DNA of 64,000 bases. Origin: Pseudomonas jessenii. GTDB lineage: Bacteria > Pseudomonadota > Gammaproteobacteria > Pseudomonadales > Pseudomonadaceae. Positions within the stretch are counted from its first letter, which is position 1; each line of letters starts with the position of its first letter. Under the pieces are notes generated by a model that saw only the letters and a program-made list of their open reading frames with translations, was not told where the DNA came from and did no database searches. Where the stretch lies: the NCBI RefSeq assembly GCF_002236115.1, contig NZ_NIWT01000005.1:1-64000 (forward strand), in the 5' to 3' direction. Below, piece by piece: positions 45,506 through 57,171 of the stretch. The position numbers were made by a program, and so were the translations under genes.

Positions 45506-46777
45506 ATGAGCTATGTGATCGACCGACGTCTCAATGGCAAGAACAAGAGCACGGTGAACCGCCAGCGTTTTCTGCGGCGCTACCGTGATCACATCAAGAA
45601 GGCTGTCGAAGAGGCGGTCAGCCGGCGCTCCATTACCGATATGGAACACGGCGAACAAATCAGCATTCCCGGCCGCGACATCGACGAGCCGGTGCTTCAT
45701 CACGGTCGCGGTGGCAAGCAGACGGTCGTGCACCCGGGCAACAAGGAATTCACCAGCGGCGAACATATCGCCCGGCCACCGGGAGGCGGTGGCGGCCGAG
45801 GCCCCGGCAAGGCGGGCAATTCCGGCGAGGGGATGGACGAATTCGTCTTCCAGATTACCCAGGAAGAGTTCCTCGAGTTCATGTTCGAGGACCTCGAACT
45901 GCCCAACCTGGTCAAACGCAACCTGACCGGCACCGACACCTTCAAGACCGTGCGCGCCGGGATCAGCAACGAGGGCAACCCGTCGCGGATCAACATCATC
46001 CGCACCCTGCGCTCAGCCCACGCCCGGCGGATCGCCCTGTCCGGCAGCAGCCGCGCAAAACTGCGTGAAGCCAAGGAAGAACTTCTGCGAATCAAGCAAG
46101 AAGAACCGGACAACTTCGGCGATATTCAGGAAATCGAAGCAGAAATCGAAAAACTCAGCGCACGCATTCACCGTATACCGTTTCTCGACACATTCGACCT
46201 CAAGTACAACCTGCTCATCAAACAGCCCAACCCCAGTTCCAAGGCCGTGATGTTCTGCCTGATGGACGTGTCCGGCTCGATGACCCAGGCGACCAAGGAC
46301 ATCGCCAAGCGCTTCTTTATCCTGCTGTATCTGTTTCTCAAGCGTAACTACGACAAGATCGACGTCGTGTTCATCCGCCACCACACCAGCGCCCGCGAAG
46401 TGGATGAAGAGGAGTTTTTCTACTCCCGGGAAACCGGCGGCACCATCGTCTCCAGCGCCTTGAAACTGATGCAGGAGATCATGGCCGAGCGTTATCCGAG
46501 CAACGAGTGGAACATCTACGCCGCCCAGGCCTCAGATGGTGACAACTGGAACGACGACTCTCCGATCTGCCGCGACATCCTGATCAACCAGATCATGCCA
46601 TTCGTGCAGTACTACACTTACGTTGAGATCACCCCGCGCGAACACCAGGCCCTGTGGTTCGAGTACGAGCGCATCGCCGAAGCCTTTTCCGATACATTTG
46701 CCCAGCAACAACTGGTCTCGGCCGGGGATATCTATCCGGTCTTCCGTGAACTCTTCCAGCGCAGGTTAGTGACATGA
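45506..46777 (+). CDS. yeaH: DUF444 von Willebrand factor-type protein, YeaH
   Basis: 423 residues. N-terminal basic region, a Gly-rich linker (GGGGGRGPGKAGN), and a C-terminal VWA domain with the MIDAS motif MDVSGSMTQ near residue 253. A usual partner of PrkA, with which it is thought to form a stress signalling module. The start follows AAGGAG. Overlaps spoVR by four bases. Confidence 0.93.
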   Translation: MSYVIDRRLNGKNKSTVNRQRFLRRYRDHIKKAVEEAVSRRSITDMEHGEQISIPGRDIDEPVLHHGRGGKQTVVHPGNKEFTSGEHIARPPGGGGGRGPGKAGNSGEGMDEFVFQITQEEFLEFMFEDLELPNLVKRNLTGTDTFKTVRAGISNEGNPSRINIIRTLRSAHARRIALSGSSRAKLREAKEELLRIKQEEPDNFGDIQEIEAEIEKLSARIHRIPFLDTFDLKYNLLIKQPNPSSKAVMFCLMDVSGSMTQATKDIAKRFFILLYLFLKRNYDKIDVVFIRHHTSAREVDEEEFFYSRETGGTIVSSALKLMQEIMAERYPSNEWNIYAAQASDGDNWNDDSPICRDILINQIMPFVQYYTYVEITPREHQALWFEYERIAEAFSDTFAQQQLVSAGDIYPVFRELFQRRLVT

Positions 46778-48336
46778 CCGCCAAAGAGCAGAAACGCCAA
46801 CCCATTTCCACCGGCTCCGAATGGACGTTCGAGCTGATCCAGGCCTACGACCGCGAAATCAGTCGTATTGCGGCCGGTTACGCACTCGATACGTATCCCA
46901 ACCAGATCGAAGTGATCACCGCCGAACAGATGATGGACGCCTACGCCTCGGTCGGTATGCCGCTGGGTTATCACCACTGGTCCTATGGCAAGCACTTCCT
47001 CAGCACTGAAAAGTCCTACACCCGCGGCCAGATGGGGCTGGCGTACGAGATCGTGATCAACTCCGACCCATGCATCGCCTACCTGATGGAAGAAAACACC
47101 ATCTGCATGCAGGCGCTGGTGGTGGCCCATGCCTGCTACGGGCACAACAGCTTTTTCAAAGGCAATTACCTGTTCCGCACCTGGACCGACGCCAGTTCGA
47201 TCATCGATTACCTGGTGTTTGCCAAGCAGTACATCATGCAGTGCGAAGAACGCCACGGTATCGACGCTGTCGAGGATCTGCTCGACTCCTGCCATGCGCT
47301 GATGAACTATGGTGTCGATCGTTACAAACGCCCTTATCCGATCTCCGCGGAGGAAGAACGTCGCCGGCAAAAGGACCGGGAAGAACATTTACAGAAACAG
47401 ATCAACGATTTGTGGCGCACCATTCCCAAGGGCGCGGACAAGTACAGCGACAAGGACAACGCACGCTTCCCCGCCGAACCCCAGGAAAACATCCTGTACT
47501 TCATCGAAAAACATGCGCCGCTGCTGGAGCCATGGCAGCGGGAAATCGTGCGTATCGTGCGCAAGATCGCCCAGTATTTTTATCCACAGCGTCAGACCCA
47601 GGTCATGAACGAGGGTTGGGCCACGTTCTGGCACTACACACTGATGAACGACCTGTACGACGAAGGCCTGGTCACCGACGGCTTCATGATGGAGTTCCTG
47701 ACGTCCCACACCAGCGTGGTGTTCCAGCCTGGTTTCGATAGCCCCTACTACAGTGGCATCAACCCCTACGCCCTGGGGTTTGCCATGTACCGCGACATCC
47801 GCCGCATGTGCGAAGAGCCTACGGAAGAAGATCGCCGCTGGTTCCCTGACATTGCCGGTACCGACTGGCTGGCAGCCATCAAGTTCGCCATGAGCAGTTT
47901 CAAGGATGAGAGCTTCATCCTGCAGTACTTGTCGCCCAAGGTGATCCGCGACCTGAAGCTGTTCAGCATTCTCGATGACGACCAGAAGGACGACCTGCTG
48001 GTGCCCGCCATTCACGACGAAGGTGGCTACCGCATCATCAGGGAAACCCTCGCGGCACAGTACAACCTGGGCAATCGCGAGCCCAACGTGCAGATCTACA
48101 GCATCGACCGTCGAGGTGACCGCTCCCTGACCCTGCGTCACCAACAGCACGACCGCAAACCGCTGGGGGACTCGACCGAAGAAGTGCTCAAACACCTGCA
48201 CCGCCTCTGGGGCTTCGACATTCACCTGGAAACCCTGCAAGGCGATCAGGTCATGAAAACCCACCATGTGCCGCCCAGAAGCGAGCACAGCGAAGGTGAT
48301 TACGGCCGCCTGGACCTGGCCGTCATCCATCTTTGA
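46774..48336 (+). CDS. SpoVR family protein, YcgB
   Basis: 520-residue SpoVR/YcgB protein, in E. coli RpoS-dependent and of unknown enzymatic role. Characteristic segments are HSFHKGN-like CYGHNSFFKGNYLF and MNEGWATFWHY. Coupled to yeaH by a four-base overlap, third gene of the cluster. Confidence 0.93.
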   Translation: MTAKEQKRQPISTGSEWTFELIQAYDREISRIAAGYALDTYPNQIEVITAEQMMDAYASVGMPLGYHHWSYGKHFLSTEKSYTRGQMGLAYEIVINSDPCIAYLMEENTICMQALVVAHACYGHNSFFKGNYLFRTWTDASSIIDYLVFAKQYIMQCEERHGIDAVEDLLDSCHALMNYGVDRYKRPYPISAEEERRRQKDREEHLQKQINDLWRTIPKGADKYSDKDNARFPAEPQENILYFIEKHAPLLEPWQREIVRIVRKIAQYFYPQRQTQVMNEGWATFWHYTLMNDLYDEGLVTDGFMMEFLTSHTSVVFQPGFDSPYYSGINPYALGFAMYRDIRRMCEEPTEEDRRWFPDIAGTDWLAAIKFAMSSFKDESFILQYLSPKVIRDLKLFSILDDDQKDDLLVPAIHDEGGYRIIRETLAAQYNLGNREPNVQIYSIDRRGDRSLTLRHQQHDRKPLGDSTEEVLKHLHRLWGFDIHLETLQGDQVMKTHHVPPRSEHSEGDYGRLDLAVIHL

Positions 48337-48399
48337 TCCGGTTTGTGCCTCCGAAAGCTCGATGCAACGGTTATCCTGTCGAGCTAACGGAGGTTTTTT

Positions 48400-49629
48400 A
48401 TGCGTATTTATAAAGTCGGCGGTGCGGTACGTGATCGCCTGCTGGGCAAACCGGTTACCGATATCGACTGGGTTGTGGTCGGCGCTACCACCGAAGAAAT
48501 GCTCGCCAAGGGCTTTCGCCCGGTGGGCGCGGACTTCCCGGTGTTCCTTCACCCCAAAAGCGGTGAGGAATACGCCCTCGCCCGCACCGAGCGCAAAAGC
48601 GGACGCGGTTACGGCGGGTTCACTTTTCACGCCAGCCCTGAAGTCACCCTCGAAGAAGACCTGATCCGCCGCGACCTGACCATCAATGCCATGGCCGAGG
48701 ACGATCAGCAGAACCTGACCGACCCGTACCACGGCCAGCGCGATCTTGAAGCGCGCCTGCTTCGCCATGTTTCCCCGGCATTTGCCGAAGATCCACTCCG
48801 GGTCCTGCGTGTTGCCCGCTTCGCAGCGCGCTACGCGACGCTGGGTTTTACCGTTGCCCCGGAAACCCTGGCGCTGATGCACCAACTCAGCGAGTCAGGT
48901 GAACTTGAAGCGCTGACCCCTGAGCGCAGCTGGAAGGAAATTTCCCGCGCCCTGTTGGAGGATCAACCACAGGTATTTGTTGAGGTTCTGCGCGCATGCG
49001 GCGCACTCAAGGTTCTGATGCCCGAGGTCGACGCGCTGTTTGGCATACCGCAACCACCCGCCCATCACCCGGAAATCGATACAGGCGCACATACCCTGAG
49101 CGTGTTGCAGCAAGCCGCACTACACAAACAACCACTCACCGTGCGCTGGGCGTGCCTGCTGCACGACCTGGGCAAGGGACTGACGCCAGAGGATGAATGG
49201 CCGCGACACATTGCCCACGAGTTCAAGGGCCTGAAGCTGATCAAAGCGGTCAATGAACGCTTCAAGGTGCCGAGGGACTGCCAGGAACTGGCGCTGCTGG
49301 TGGGCGAGTACCACACCCATGGGCATCGCGCCCTTGAGCTGAAGCCATCGACATTGCTGGAATTGTTGCAAAGCTTCGACATTTACCGTCGGCCACAGCG
49401 GTTCGAGGAGTTCATCACCGCATGCGAGATGGATGCGCGTGGGCGCAAAGGGCTGGAAGAAAGAAGTTACCCACAGGCAGATTACTTGCGCGGCGCGGCA
49501 ACTGCGGCGCGTAGCGTGGCGGTTCAGCCGTTGCTGGAGAAAGGCTTCAAGGGGCCGGAGTTGGGGGAGGAGATCAAGCGCGAGCGGCTCAAGGCGTTGA
49601 AGGCTTACAAAGAGGCGACGTCTGTCTGA
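48400..49629 (+). CDS. cca: CCA-adding enzyme with HD phosphohydrolase domain
   Basis: Adds or repairs the 3' CCA of tRNAs. The 409-residue class II enzyme has GGAVRDRLLG and TDIDWVVVG near the N terminus, RRDLTINAMA, and a C-terminal HD domain (LLHDLGKGLTPEDEWPRHIAHE) giving phosphatase/phosphodiesterase functions as in E. coli. GGAGG precedes the start. Confidence 0.94.
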   Translation: MRIYKVGGAVRDRLLGKPVTDIDWVVVGATTEEMLAKGFRPVGADFPVFLHPKSGEEYALARTERKSGRGYGGFTFHASPEVTLEEDLIRRDLTINAMAEDDQQNLTDPYHGQRDLEARLLRHVSPAFAEDPLRVLRVARFAARYATLGFTVAPETLALMHQLSESGELEALTPERSWKEISRALLEDQPQVFVEVLRACGALKVLMPEVDALFGIPQPPAHHPEIDTGAHTLSVLQQAALHKQPLTVRWACLLHDLGKGLTPEDEWPRHIAHEFKGLKLIKAVNERFKVPRDCQELALLVGEYHTHGHRALELKPSTLLELLQSFDIYRRPQRFEEFITACEMDARGRKGLEERSYPQADYLRGAATAARSVAVQPLLEKGFKGPELGEEIKRERLKALKAYKEATSV

Positions 49630-49632
49630 AAA

Positions 49633-49699
49633 GCTTCGCGAGCAAGCCCGCTCCCACAGAAATTGCATCGTACCTGTGGGTGCGGGCTTGCTCGCGAAG
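49633..49699. repeat. REP pair
   Basis: TTCGCGAGCAAGCCCGCTCC and GTGCGGGCTTGCTCGCGAAGG in close inverted order, after cca and before the folK 3' end. Confidence 0.85.
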
Positions 49700-49711
49700 G
49701 CGTCAGTAAGG

Positions 49712-50230
49712 TCACAACAAATCTGAAGGTGTCAGCTGTTCACCGCACCATTCGAACGCTACTGGCGCCAACACCTGATCGATCTGCGCTTCAGCCCACA
49801 AAGTCGCAAAACTCTTGCCTGCGCCCGGGTGCACGCGATCCGGCGCTATCAACGACAACGGCCACAGAACGAACGCATTTTTCAGAATTTCTGCCCGCGG
49901 CAAGATCAAGCCATCGAAATTGCCCACCAGGTCACCGAACAACAATACGTCGATATCCAGCGGCAAACCTCGGCGATCCGGTGCGTAACGACCGTTATCC
50001 GCCTCAATGAACTTCAATCGACGATCAAGTTCCATCAGCGGCAGATCGGTATACGCCGACACCACTAAATTGAAGAACGGCCCGCTCTTGATGCCCACCG
50101 GCTGGCTTTCGAACACCGCCGAACAGCGGATATCGACAAGGAATGCCGCCAGAGCATCGAGTCCCGCCCGCAAATGGGTTTCACGCTCGATATTGCTACC
50201 GAGCCCGAGGTACACCTGAGTCAGCGACAT
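49712..50230 (-). CDS. folK: 6-hydroxymethyl-7,8-dihydropterin pyrophosphokinase
   Basis: Folate pathway pyrophosphokinase. The 172 residues have YLGLGSNIERE, and the family signature RRGLPLDIDVLLFGD. Its start lies ten bases inside the folB stop region, so the pair is coupled. Confidence 0.95.
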   Translation of the reverse strand: MSLTQVYLGLGSNIERETHLRAGLDALAAFLVDIRCSAVFESQPVGIKSGPFFNLVVSAYTDLPLMELDRRLKFIEADNGRYAPDRRGLPLDIDVLLFGDLVGNFDGLILPRAEILKNAFVLWPLSLIAPDRVHPGAGKSFATLWAEAQIDQVLAPVAFEWCGEQLTPSDLL

Positions 50231-50577
50231 CCGCGCTCGATCTCCACGCCCACACCGCCGGTGGCAGCCGGGACGGCCCCGGGCTTGGTCAACTTAAGGC
50301 GCATCCAGGTGATCTTGAATTCGCTCATCAGCACTTCAACCAGGCGCTCGGCAAAGGTTTCCACCAACTGGAATTGCGCCTGCTCGGCAAACGCCTGGAT
50401 GCGCGAGGAAACACTGGCGTAGTCGAGCGCCAGGGTCAGGTCATCACCGGCTGCGGCCGGGCGATTATCCCAGGCGAAACTCAGGTCAAGACGCAAGCAC
50501 TGTCGGATGCCTCGCTCCCAGTCGTAGGCACCAATCACCGTGTCGACTTCCAGGCCCTCGATAAACACTCTGTCCAA
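50221..50577 (-). CDS. folB: Dihydroneopterin aldolase
   Basis: Cleaves dihydroneopterin to hydroxymethyl-dihydropterin, substrate of FolK. 118 residues with FIEGLEVDTVIGAYDWE and the lysine-containing LTKPGAV end region. The start is read as TTG at 50577 because GGAGAG stands eight bases before it and the family N terminus is xDRVFIEGL; a longer frame to 50601 is unlikely. Confidence 0.9.
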   Translation of the reverse strand: MDRVFIEGLEVDTVIGAYDWERGIRQCLRLDLSFAWDNRPAAAGDDLTLALDYASVSSRIQAFAEQAQFQLVETFAERLVEVLMSEFKITWMRLKLTKPGAVPAATGGVGVEIERGCR

Positions 50578-50651
50578 GCACTTCTCTCCGCTACACGACA
50601 AGGGCGCAATGCGCCGTTAGAATCAGGGCTTCCTCGCCCGGAATAGTTAGC

Positions 50652-51221
50652 ATGTTTTGGTTATTGGCGATCCTCGCCTACCTGCTCGGCTCTCTGTCCT
50701 TTGCCATTTTGCTCAGCCGCATGACCGGTAACCCCGATCCGCGAATGAGTGGCTCGGGCAATGCCGGTGCCACCAACATGTTGCGCCTGGCCGGCAAGAA
50801 GCTCGCCATCCTGACCTTGCTCGGGGACCTTTGCAAAGGCCTGCTGCCGGTACTGATTGCGCGTCTTGCGGGTCTTTCGCAGCAGGAACAGGCCTGGATC
50901 GGCGTCTATGCCGTCATCGGCCATCTGTTTCCGTTGTACTTTCGCTTTCGCGGCGGCAAGGGCGTTGCCACCGCTGCCGGCATGTTGCTGGGACTGTACC
51001 CGCCCGCTGCCCTTCTGGCGGTCTGCACCTGGCTCTTGACGTTCTACCTGACCCGCACCAGCTCCCTGGCCGCCCTCATCGCCACACCGCTGACCTTGCC
51101 GTTGCTGGCCTGGCAAGAACCGGCCGCCCTGCTGCCCATGAGCACGCTCACCGGGCTGATCGTCTGGCGTCATCGCGGCAATCTACGCGACCTGTTTGCC
51201 GGGCGCGAACGGCATTTCTAG
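50652..51221 (+). CDS. plsY: Acyl-phosphate glycerol-3-phosphate acyltransferase
   Basis: Membrane enzyme that makes lysophosphatidic acid. 189 residues with five hydrophobic segments and the family motifs GSGNAGATNMLR and FRGGKGVATAAG. Divergent from folB. Confidence 0.96.
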   Translation: MFWLLAILAYLLGSLSFAILLSRMTGNPDPRMSGSGNAGATNMLRLAGKKLAILTLLGDLCKGLLPVLIARLAGLSQQEQAWIGVYAVIGHLFPLYFRFRGGKGVATAAGMLLGLYPPAALLAVCTWLLTFYLTRTSSLAALIATPLTLPLLAWQEPAALLPMSTLTGLIVWRHRGNLRDLFAGRERHF

Positions 51222-51244
51222 CCGCCGGACATGAGCACCACTCA

Positions 51245-52270
51245 TCACAATGCGGTCAACTGCTCCATCGGCCAACGCGCCTGCACGCTGATCGCCAGGC
51301 TTTCCTGCTGACCGGCCTGCAAGCGCTGGCAGCCGGCAAAGGCAATCATCGCGCCGTTATCGGTGCAGAACTGCGCACGGGCATAAAACACATCGCCCTT
51401 CATGTCGCCGAGCATTTTCTCCAGGGAAGTGCGCAACGCCTTGTTGGCACTGACGCCCCCTGCAATCACCAGGCGCTTCATGCCAGCGGCCTTCAGGGCA
51501 CGCTTGCACTTGATGGTCAAAGTCTCCACCACGGCCTGCTGGAATGCCAGCGCGATGTCGCAACGGGCTTGCTCTCCGTCGTCCCCGGCGTTGACGCACT
51601 GTTGCCAGGTGTTCAGCGCAAAGGTTTTCAGGCCACTGAAGCTGAAATCCAGGCCCGGACGGTCGCACATCGGCCGCGGGAAGACGAAACGCCCTGCAAC
51701 GCCTTGTTCTGCAAGGCGAGCGATCTCCGGCCCGCCCGGATAATTGAGCCCCATCATCTTGGCCGTCTTGTCGAAGGCCTCGCCGGCGGCGTCATCCAGG
51801 GTCTCGCCCAGAAGCGTGTACTGACCGATTCCGTCGACCTGAACCAGTTGCGTGTGACCACCCGACACCAACAAAGCGACGAACGGAAATTCCGGCGGTT
51901 GCGACTCCAGCATCGGCGCCAGCAAATGGCCTTCCATGTGATGCACGCCAAGGGCCGGAATACCCCAGGCAAAGGCCAGCGCCTGAGCACAGGAAGCCCC
52001 TACCAGCAAGGCACCCACCAGGCCAGGACCCGCGGTGTAGGCGATCGCATCGATCTCGGTCGGCACGCAGTCGGCCTCGGCCAACACCTGACGAATCAAG
52101 GGCAGCATGCGTTTGACGTGATCGCGTGAAGCCAGCTCCGGCACCACGCCACCATAGGCACGGTGCAGGTCGATCTGACTGAACAACGCGTCGGCCAGCA
52201 GGCCGCGTTCACTGTCATACAATGCGACACCAGTTTCGTCGCAGGATGTTTCTAATCCCAGTACTAGCAT
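51245..52270 (-). CDS. tsaD: tRNA threonylcarbamoyladenosine synthase subunit TsaD
   Basis: Transfers the threonylcarbamoyl group to A37 of ANN-decoding tRNAs. The 341-residue ASKHA-fold protein starts MLVLGLETSCDETG and has the iron-ligand HHMEGHLLAP. Convergent with plsY and divergent from rpsU, the usual Pseudomonas arrangement. Confidence 0.97.
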   Translation of the reverse strand: MLVLGLETSCDETGVALYDSERGLLADALFSQIDLHRAYGGVVPELASRDHVKRMLPLIRQVLAEADCVPTEIDAIAYTAGPGLVGALLVGASCAQALAFAWGIPALGVHHMEGHLLAPMLESQPPEFPFVALLVSGGHTQLVQVDGIGQYTLLGETLDDAAGEAFDKTAKMMGLNYPGGPEIARLAEQGVAGRFVFPRPMCDRPGLDFSFSGLKTFALNTWQQCVNAGDDGEQARCDIALAFQQAVVETLTIKCKRALKAAGMKRLVIAGGVSANKALRTSLEKMLGDMKGDVFYARAQFCTDNGAMIAFAGCQRLQAGQQESLAISVQARWPMEQLTAL

Positions 52271-52469
52271 GGGTTTGCGCCTTGTTTAGGCTGAATTCGA
52301 AGGCGCGCATAATAGTCGTCGCGTGATGCCCCTACCAGCGGTTTTCGATCAGAGGCTTTGCATTCCGAGCGTTGAGGGGTTAACATCCGCAACCCTTAAA
52401 AACCGACGTCTTCAAGTGCTCTTTTGCCGCGAGGATGTTGACCCCGGTAATGAATGAAGGTAGCTCTGG

Positions 52470-52685
52470 ATGCCAGCCGTCAAAGTAAAAGAGAACGAAC
52501 CCTTCGACGTAGCTCTGCGTCGTTTCAAGCGCTCCTGCGAAAAAGCCGGTGTACTGGCTGAAGTTCGTAGCCGCGAATTTTACGAGAAGCCAACTTCTGA
52601 GCGTAAGCGCAAAGCAGCAGCCGCTGTTAAGCGTCACGCCAAGAAAGTTCAGCGCGAACAGCGCCGCGCCGTTCGTCTGTACTAA
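52470..52685 (+). CDS. rpsU: 30S ribosomal protein S21
   Basis: 71-residue very basic ribosomal protein ([20 protein letters not shown]), first gene of the rpsU-dnaG-rpoD macromolecular synthesis operon. GAAGG lies about ten bases before the ATG. Confidence 0.98.
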
Positions 52686-52714
52686 TACACAGACGATCGT
52701 AGCAAGCTTCTGCC

Positions 52715-52737
52715 AAGCCCGGCCCTCAGCCGGGCTT
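52715..52737 (+). terminator. Hairpin after rpsU, probable partial terminator
   Basis: Perfect stem AAGCCCGGC/GCCGGGCTT with a five-base loop, 30 bases after the rpsU stop. No U run follows. It may lower readthrough into dnaG, as the internal terminator does in the E. coli operon. Confidence 0.65.
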
Positions 52738-53166
52738 ATGGCATTTGCGTAAAACGCTTGATGCTTCACTGTCAAAGCCGCAGACGCGACCGAGACAAAT
52801 CTGCTTCACCGCGTCAGACCTGGCTCTTTTGCCAGCGGTGCACGTCTTTTCTGACGAGCCTTTCAAGGCTACTGACGAGCACACCCACTGATTCCTCTCA
52901 CGACGATCAGCCCAAGGCACCTGCTTGCGTGCCAGATGATGAGCTATCCGGGGCCTATGATTGGCCACAGCGGATTCAGCGCAACACATTCAAACAGTCG
53001 AATACTGATTGGCATTAACGTCAGTGGATTTTCGGCAGATACACTTCCCGACAGCGATTACGCAGACGACACTGGTCGAGCCGCACACTTTGCGCGCCTC
53101 AAACAATGACCGCGTTCGGTCGCCGTACGTTTCGGGTTCCTTTTCAGCGCAGATGACGAGAACGCC
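52738..53166. other. rpsU-dnaG spacer without a recognised gene
   Basis: About 430 bases. Other pseudomonads such as P. aeruginosa carry a YqeY/GatB-like gene between rpsU and dnaG. I translated the frames here and none resembles it; an 86-residue frame at 52758-53018 has no family features. It may hold a dnaG promoter or a non-coding RNA, but I see no clear signal. Confidence 0.5.
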
Positions 53167-55134
53167 ATGGCCGGGCTAATTCCCCAGAGCTTCATTGACG
53201 ACCTTCTGAACCGCACCGACATCGTCGATGTGGTCAGCTCGCGCCTGCAATTGAAAAAGGCCGGCAAAAATCACACTGCCTGCTGCCCGTTCCACAAGGA
53301 AAAGACTCCATCGTTCAGCGTCAGCCCCGACAAGCAGTTCTATTACTGCTTCGGCTGCGGCGCCGGCGGCAACGCCCTCGGCTTCATCATGGATCACGAC
53401 AACCTGGATTTCGTCCAGGCTGTCGAAGAACTGGCCAAAGCCGCCGGCATGGAAATCCCCCGTGAAGAAAGCGGCCGGCCGCACAAACCGCGACAGCCGA
53501 CCGATTCGCCGCTGTATCCGCTACTGAGCGCCGCTGCCGACTTTTATCGCCAGGCTCTCAAAAGCCACCCATCGCGCAAGGCCGCCGTGGAATACCTGAA
53601 AGGTCGCGGGCTGACCGGCGAAATCGCCCGGGACTTCGGCCTGGGCTTTGCTCCGCCTGGCTGGGACAACCTGTTCAAGCACTTGAGCAGCGATACCCTG
53701 CAACAAAAAGCCATGATCGATGCCGGCCTGCTGATCGAAAACGCCGAAAGCGGTAAACGCTACGACCGCTTCCGCGACCGCGTGATGTTTCCGATCCGCG
53801 ACAGTCGCGGGCGCGTCATCGCCTTCGGCGGCCGGGTATTGGGCGACGACAAGCCGAAATACCTGAACTCCCCGGAAACCCCGGTTTTCCATAAAGGCCA
53901 GGAACTCTACGGCCTGTATGAAGCGCGCAAGACCAACCGCAACCTCGACGAGATCATCGTCGTCGAGGGCTACATGGACGTCATTGCCCTGGCCCAGCAA
54001 GGCCTGCGCAATGCCGTCGCGACCCTGGGCACCGCCACCAGCGAGGAACACCTCAAGCGGCTGTTTCGCGTCGTGCCCAGCGTGCTGTTCTGCTTCGACG
54101 GCGACCAGGCCGGCCGCAATGCGGCATGGCGGGCGCTGGAGGCGACACTTTCGAGCCTGCAGGACGGTCGTCGCGCACGTTTTTTGTTCCTGCCCGAAGG
54201 CGAAGACCCGGACACTCTGGTCCGCTCCGAAGGCACCGACGCCTTTCGCGCACGGATCAACCAGCACGCGCAGCCACTGGCCGATTACTTCTTCCAGCAA
54301 CTGACGGAAGAAGCCGACCCGCGCTCGCTTGAGGGCAAGGCCCATATGGCCACCCTCGCCGCGCCGTTGATCGACAAAGTCCCGGGCGCCAACCTGCGCA
54401 CCCTGATGCGTCAGCGCCTGAGCGAAATCACCGGCCTGAGCGGTGAAGCGGTCAGTCAGCTGGCACAAAGCGCCCCGCAAGAAGCACCGCCGGCCTACGA
54501 CCCGGGCATCGATTACGACGCGATGCCCGATTACAGCGACTATCATCAGCCGCAGGCACAGGAAATGTATGTGCCGCAGCAGGAATGGACGCCGAAGAAA
54601 CCCGGTGCAGGAGGCAAGAAATGGGACAAGAAACCGTGGGACAAGAATGGCAAACGGGGCGGTGATCGTGATCAACCCCGCGCGCCACGGGTGCCCGCCG
54701 CCGTAGAACCGCCAACCCTCGCCGCCTTGCGCACGTTGCTGCATCACCCGCAACTGGCCGAAAAAGTCGAGGATGCCGGGCACTTCGCCGCCGAGGATCA
54801 CACCAACACGCAATTGCTGGTGGCGCTGCTCGAAGCTGTACAGAAGAATCCCAAGCTAAACTCAATTCAACTGATTGCGCGTTGGCACGGCACAGAACAA
54901 GGCCGCTTGCTCAAGGCCTTGGCGGAAAAGGAATGGCTGATTGATGGAGATAACCTTGAACAACAGTTTTTCGACACCATTACTAGCTTGTCAGCCCGCC
55001 AACGCGAGCGAAACCTGGAACAACTTCTGCGAAAAGCGCGTCAAAGCGAATTGACCAGCGAAGAGAAAAATCAACTGCGCGACCTCTTGAGTCGCAATGT
55101 TTCCGCATCAAACCCGACCTCAACTGGCGCGTGA
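53167..55134 (+). CDS. dnaG: DNA primase
   Basis: Makes RNA primers at the replication fork. The 655 residues begin with a CHC2 zinc finger (ligands C40, H43, C61, C64), then the TOPRIM domain (VEGYMDVIALAQQG), then a low-complexity linker rich in Pro, Gln and Lys near 440-500, and a C-terminal helicase-binding domain. Second gene of the macromolecular synthesis operon. Confidence 0.97.
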   Translation: MAGLIPQSFIDDLLNRTDIVDVVSSRLQLKKAGKNHTACCPFHKEKTPSFSVSPDKQFYYCFGCGAGGNALGFIMDHDNLDFVQAVEELAKAAGMEIPREESGRPHKPRQPTDSPLYPLLSAAADFYRQALKSHPSRKAAVEYLKGRGLTGEIARDFGLGFAPPGWDNLFKHLSSDTLQQKAMIDAGLLIENAESGKRYDRFRDRVMFPIRDSRGRVIAFGGRVLGDDKPKYLNSPETPVFHKGQELYGLYEARKTNRNLDEIIVVEGYMDVIALAQQGLRNAVATLGTATSEEHLKRLFRVVPSVLFCFDGDQAGRNAAWRALEATLSSLQDGRRARFLFLPEGEDPDTLVRSEGTDAFRARINQHAQPLADYFFQQLTEEADPRSLEGKAHMATLAAPLIDKVPGANLRTLMRQRLSEITGLSGEAVSQLAQSAPQEAPPAYDPGIDYDAMPDYSDYHQPQAQEMYVPQQEWTPKKPGAGGKKWDKKPWDKNGKRGGDRDQPRAPRVPAAVEPPTLAALRTLLHHPQLAEKVEDAGHFAAEDHTNTQLLVALLEAVQKNPKLNSIQLIARWHGTEQGRLLKALAEKEWLIDGDNLEQQFFDTITSLSARQRERNLEQLLRKARQSELTSEEKNQLRDLLSRNVSASNPTSTGA

Positions 55135-55148
55135 GGTCATAGCTCAGG

Positions 55149-55154
55149 TATAAT
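55149..55154 (+). promoter_or_regulatory. -10 box of a possible rpoD promoter
   Basis: A perfect TATAAT about 48 bases before the rpoD start, in the dnaG-rpoD gap. No good -35 box stands 16-18 bases upstream, so it would need an activator or an extended element. An internal rpoD promoter is normal for this operon. Confidence 0.45.
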
Positions 55155-55201
55155 CCTCGGCTTGTTTTTTGCCCGCCAAGACCTTCAGTGGATAGGGTGT
55201 T

Positions 55202-57049
<1,848 letters not shown>

Positions 57050-57055
57050 TCACAG

Positions 57056-57083
57056 AACCCCCGGCCCAGGCCGGGGGTTTTGC
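57056..57083 (+). terminator. Terminator after rpoD
   Basis: CCCCCGGCC/GGCCGGGGG stem followed by TTTTG, seven bases after the rpoD stop. Ends the macromolecular synthesis operon. Confidence 0.88.
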
Positions 57084-57171
57084 TTTGTACAGATTAAATC
57101 CCCCTGCTTCCCCCCTCCGCCCTGTAGCCGTCTACACTCGAAACATTCCCCCGAGCCATAACGAGACCGTT

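Noticed and set aside
52758..53018. Possible small gene in the rpsU-dnaG gap
   Set aside because: 86 codons with low-complexity Ser/Arg/Thr content, no ribosome site and no family resemblance.
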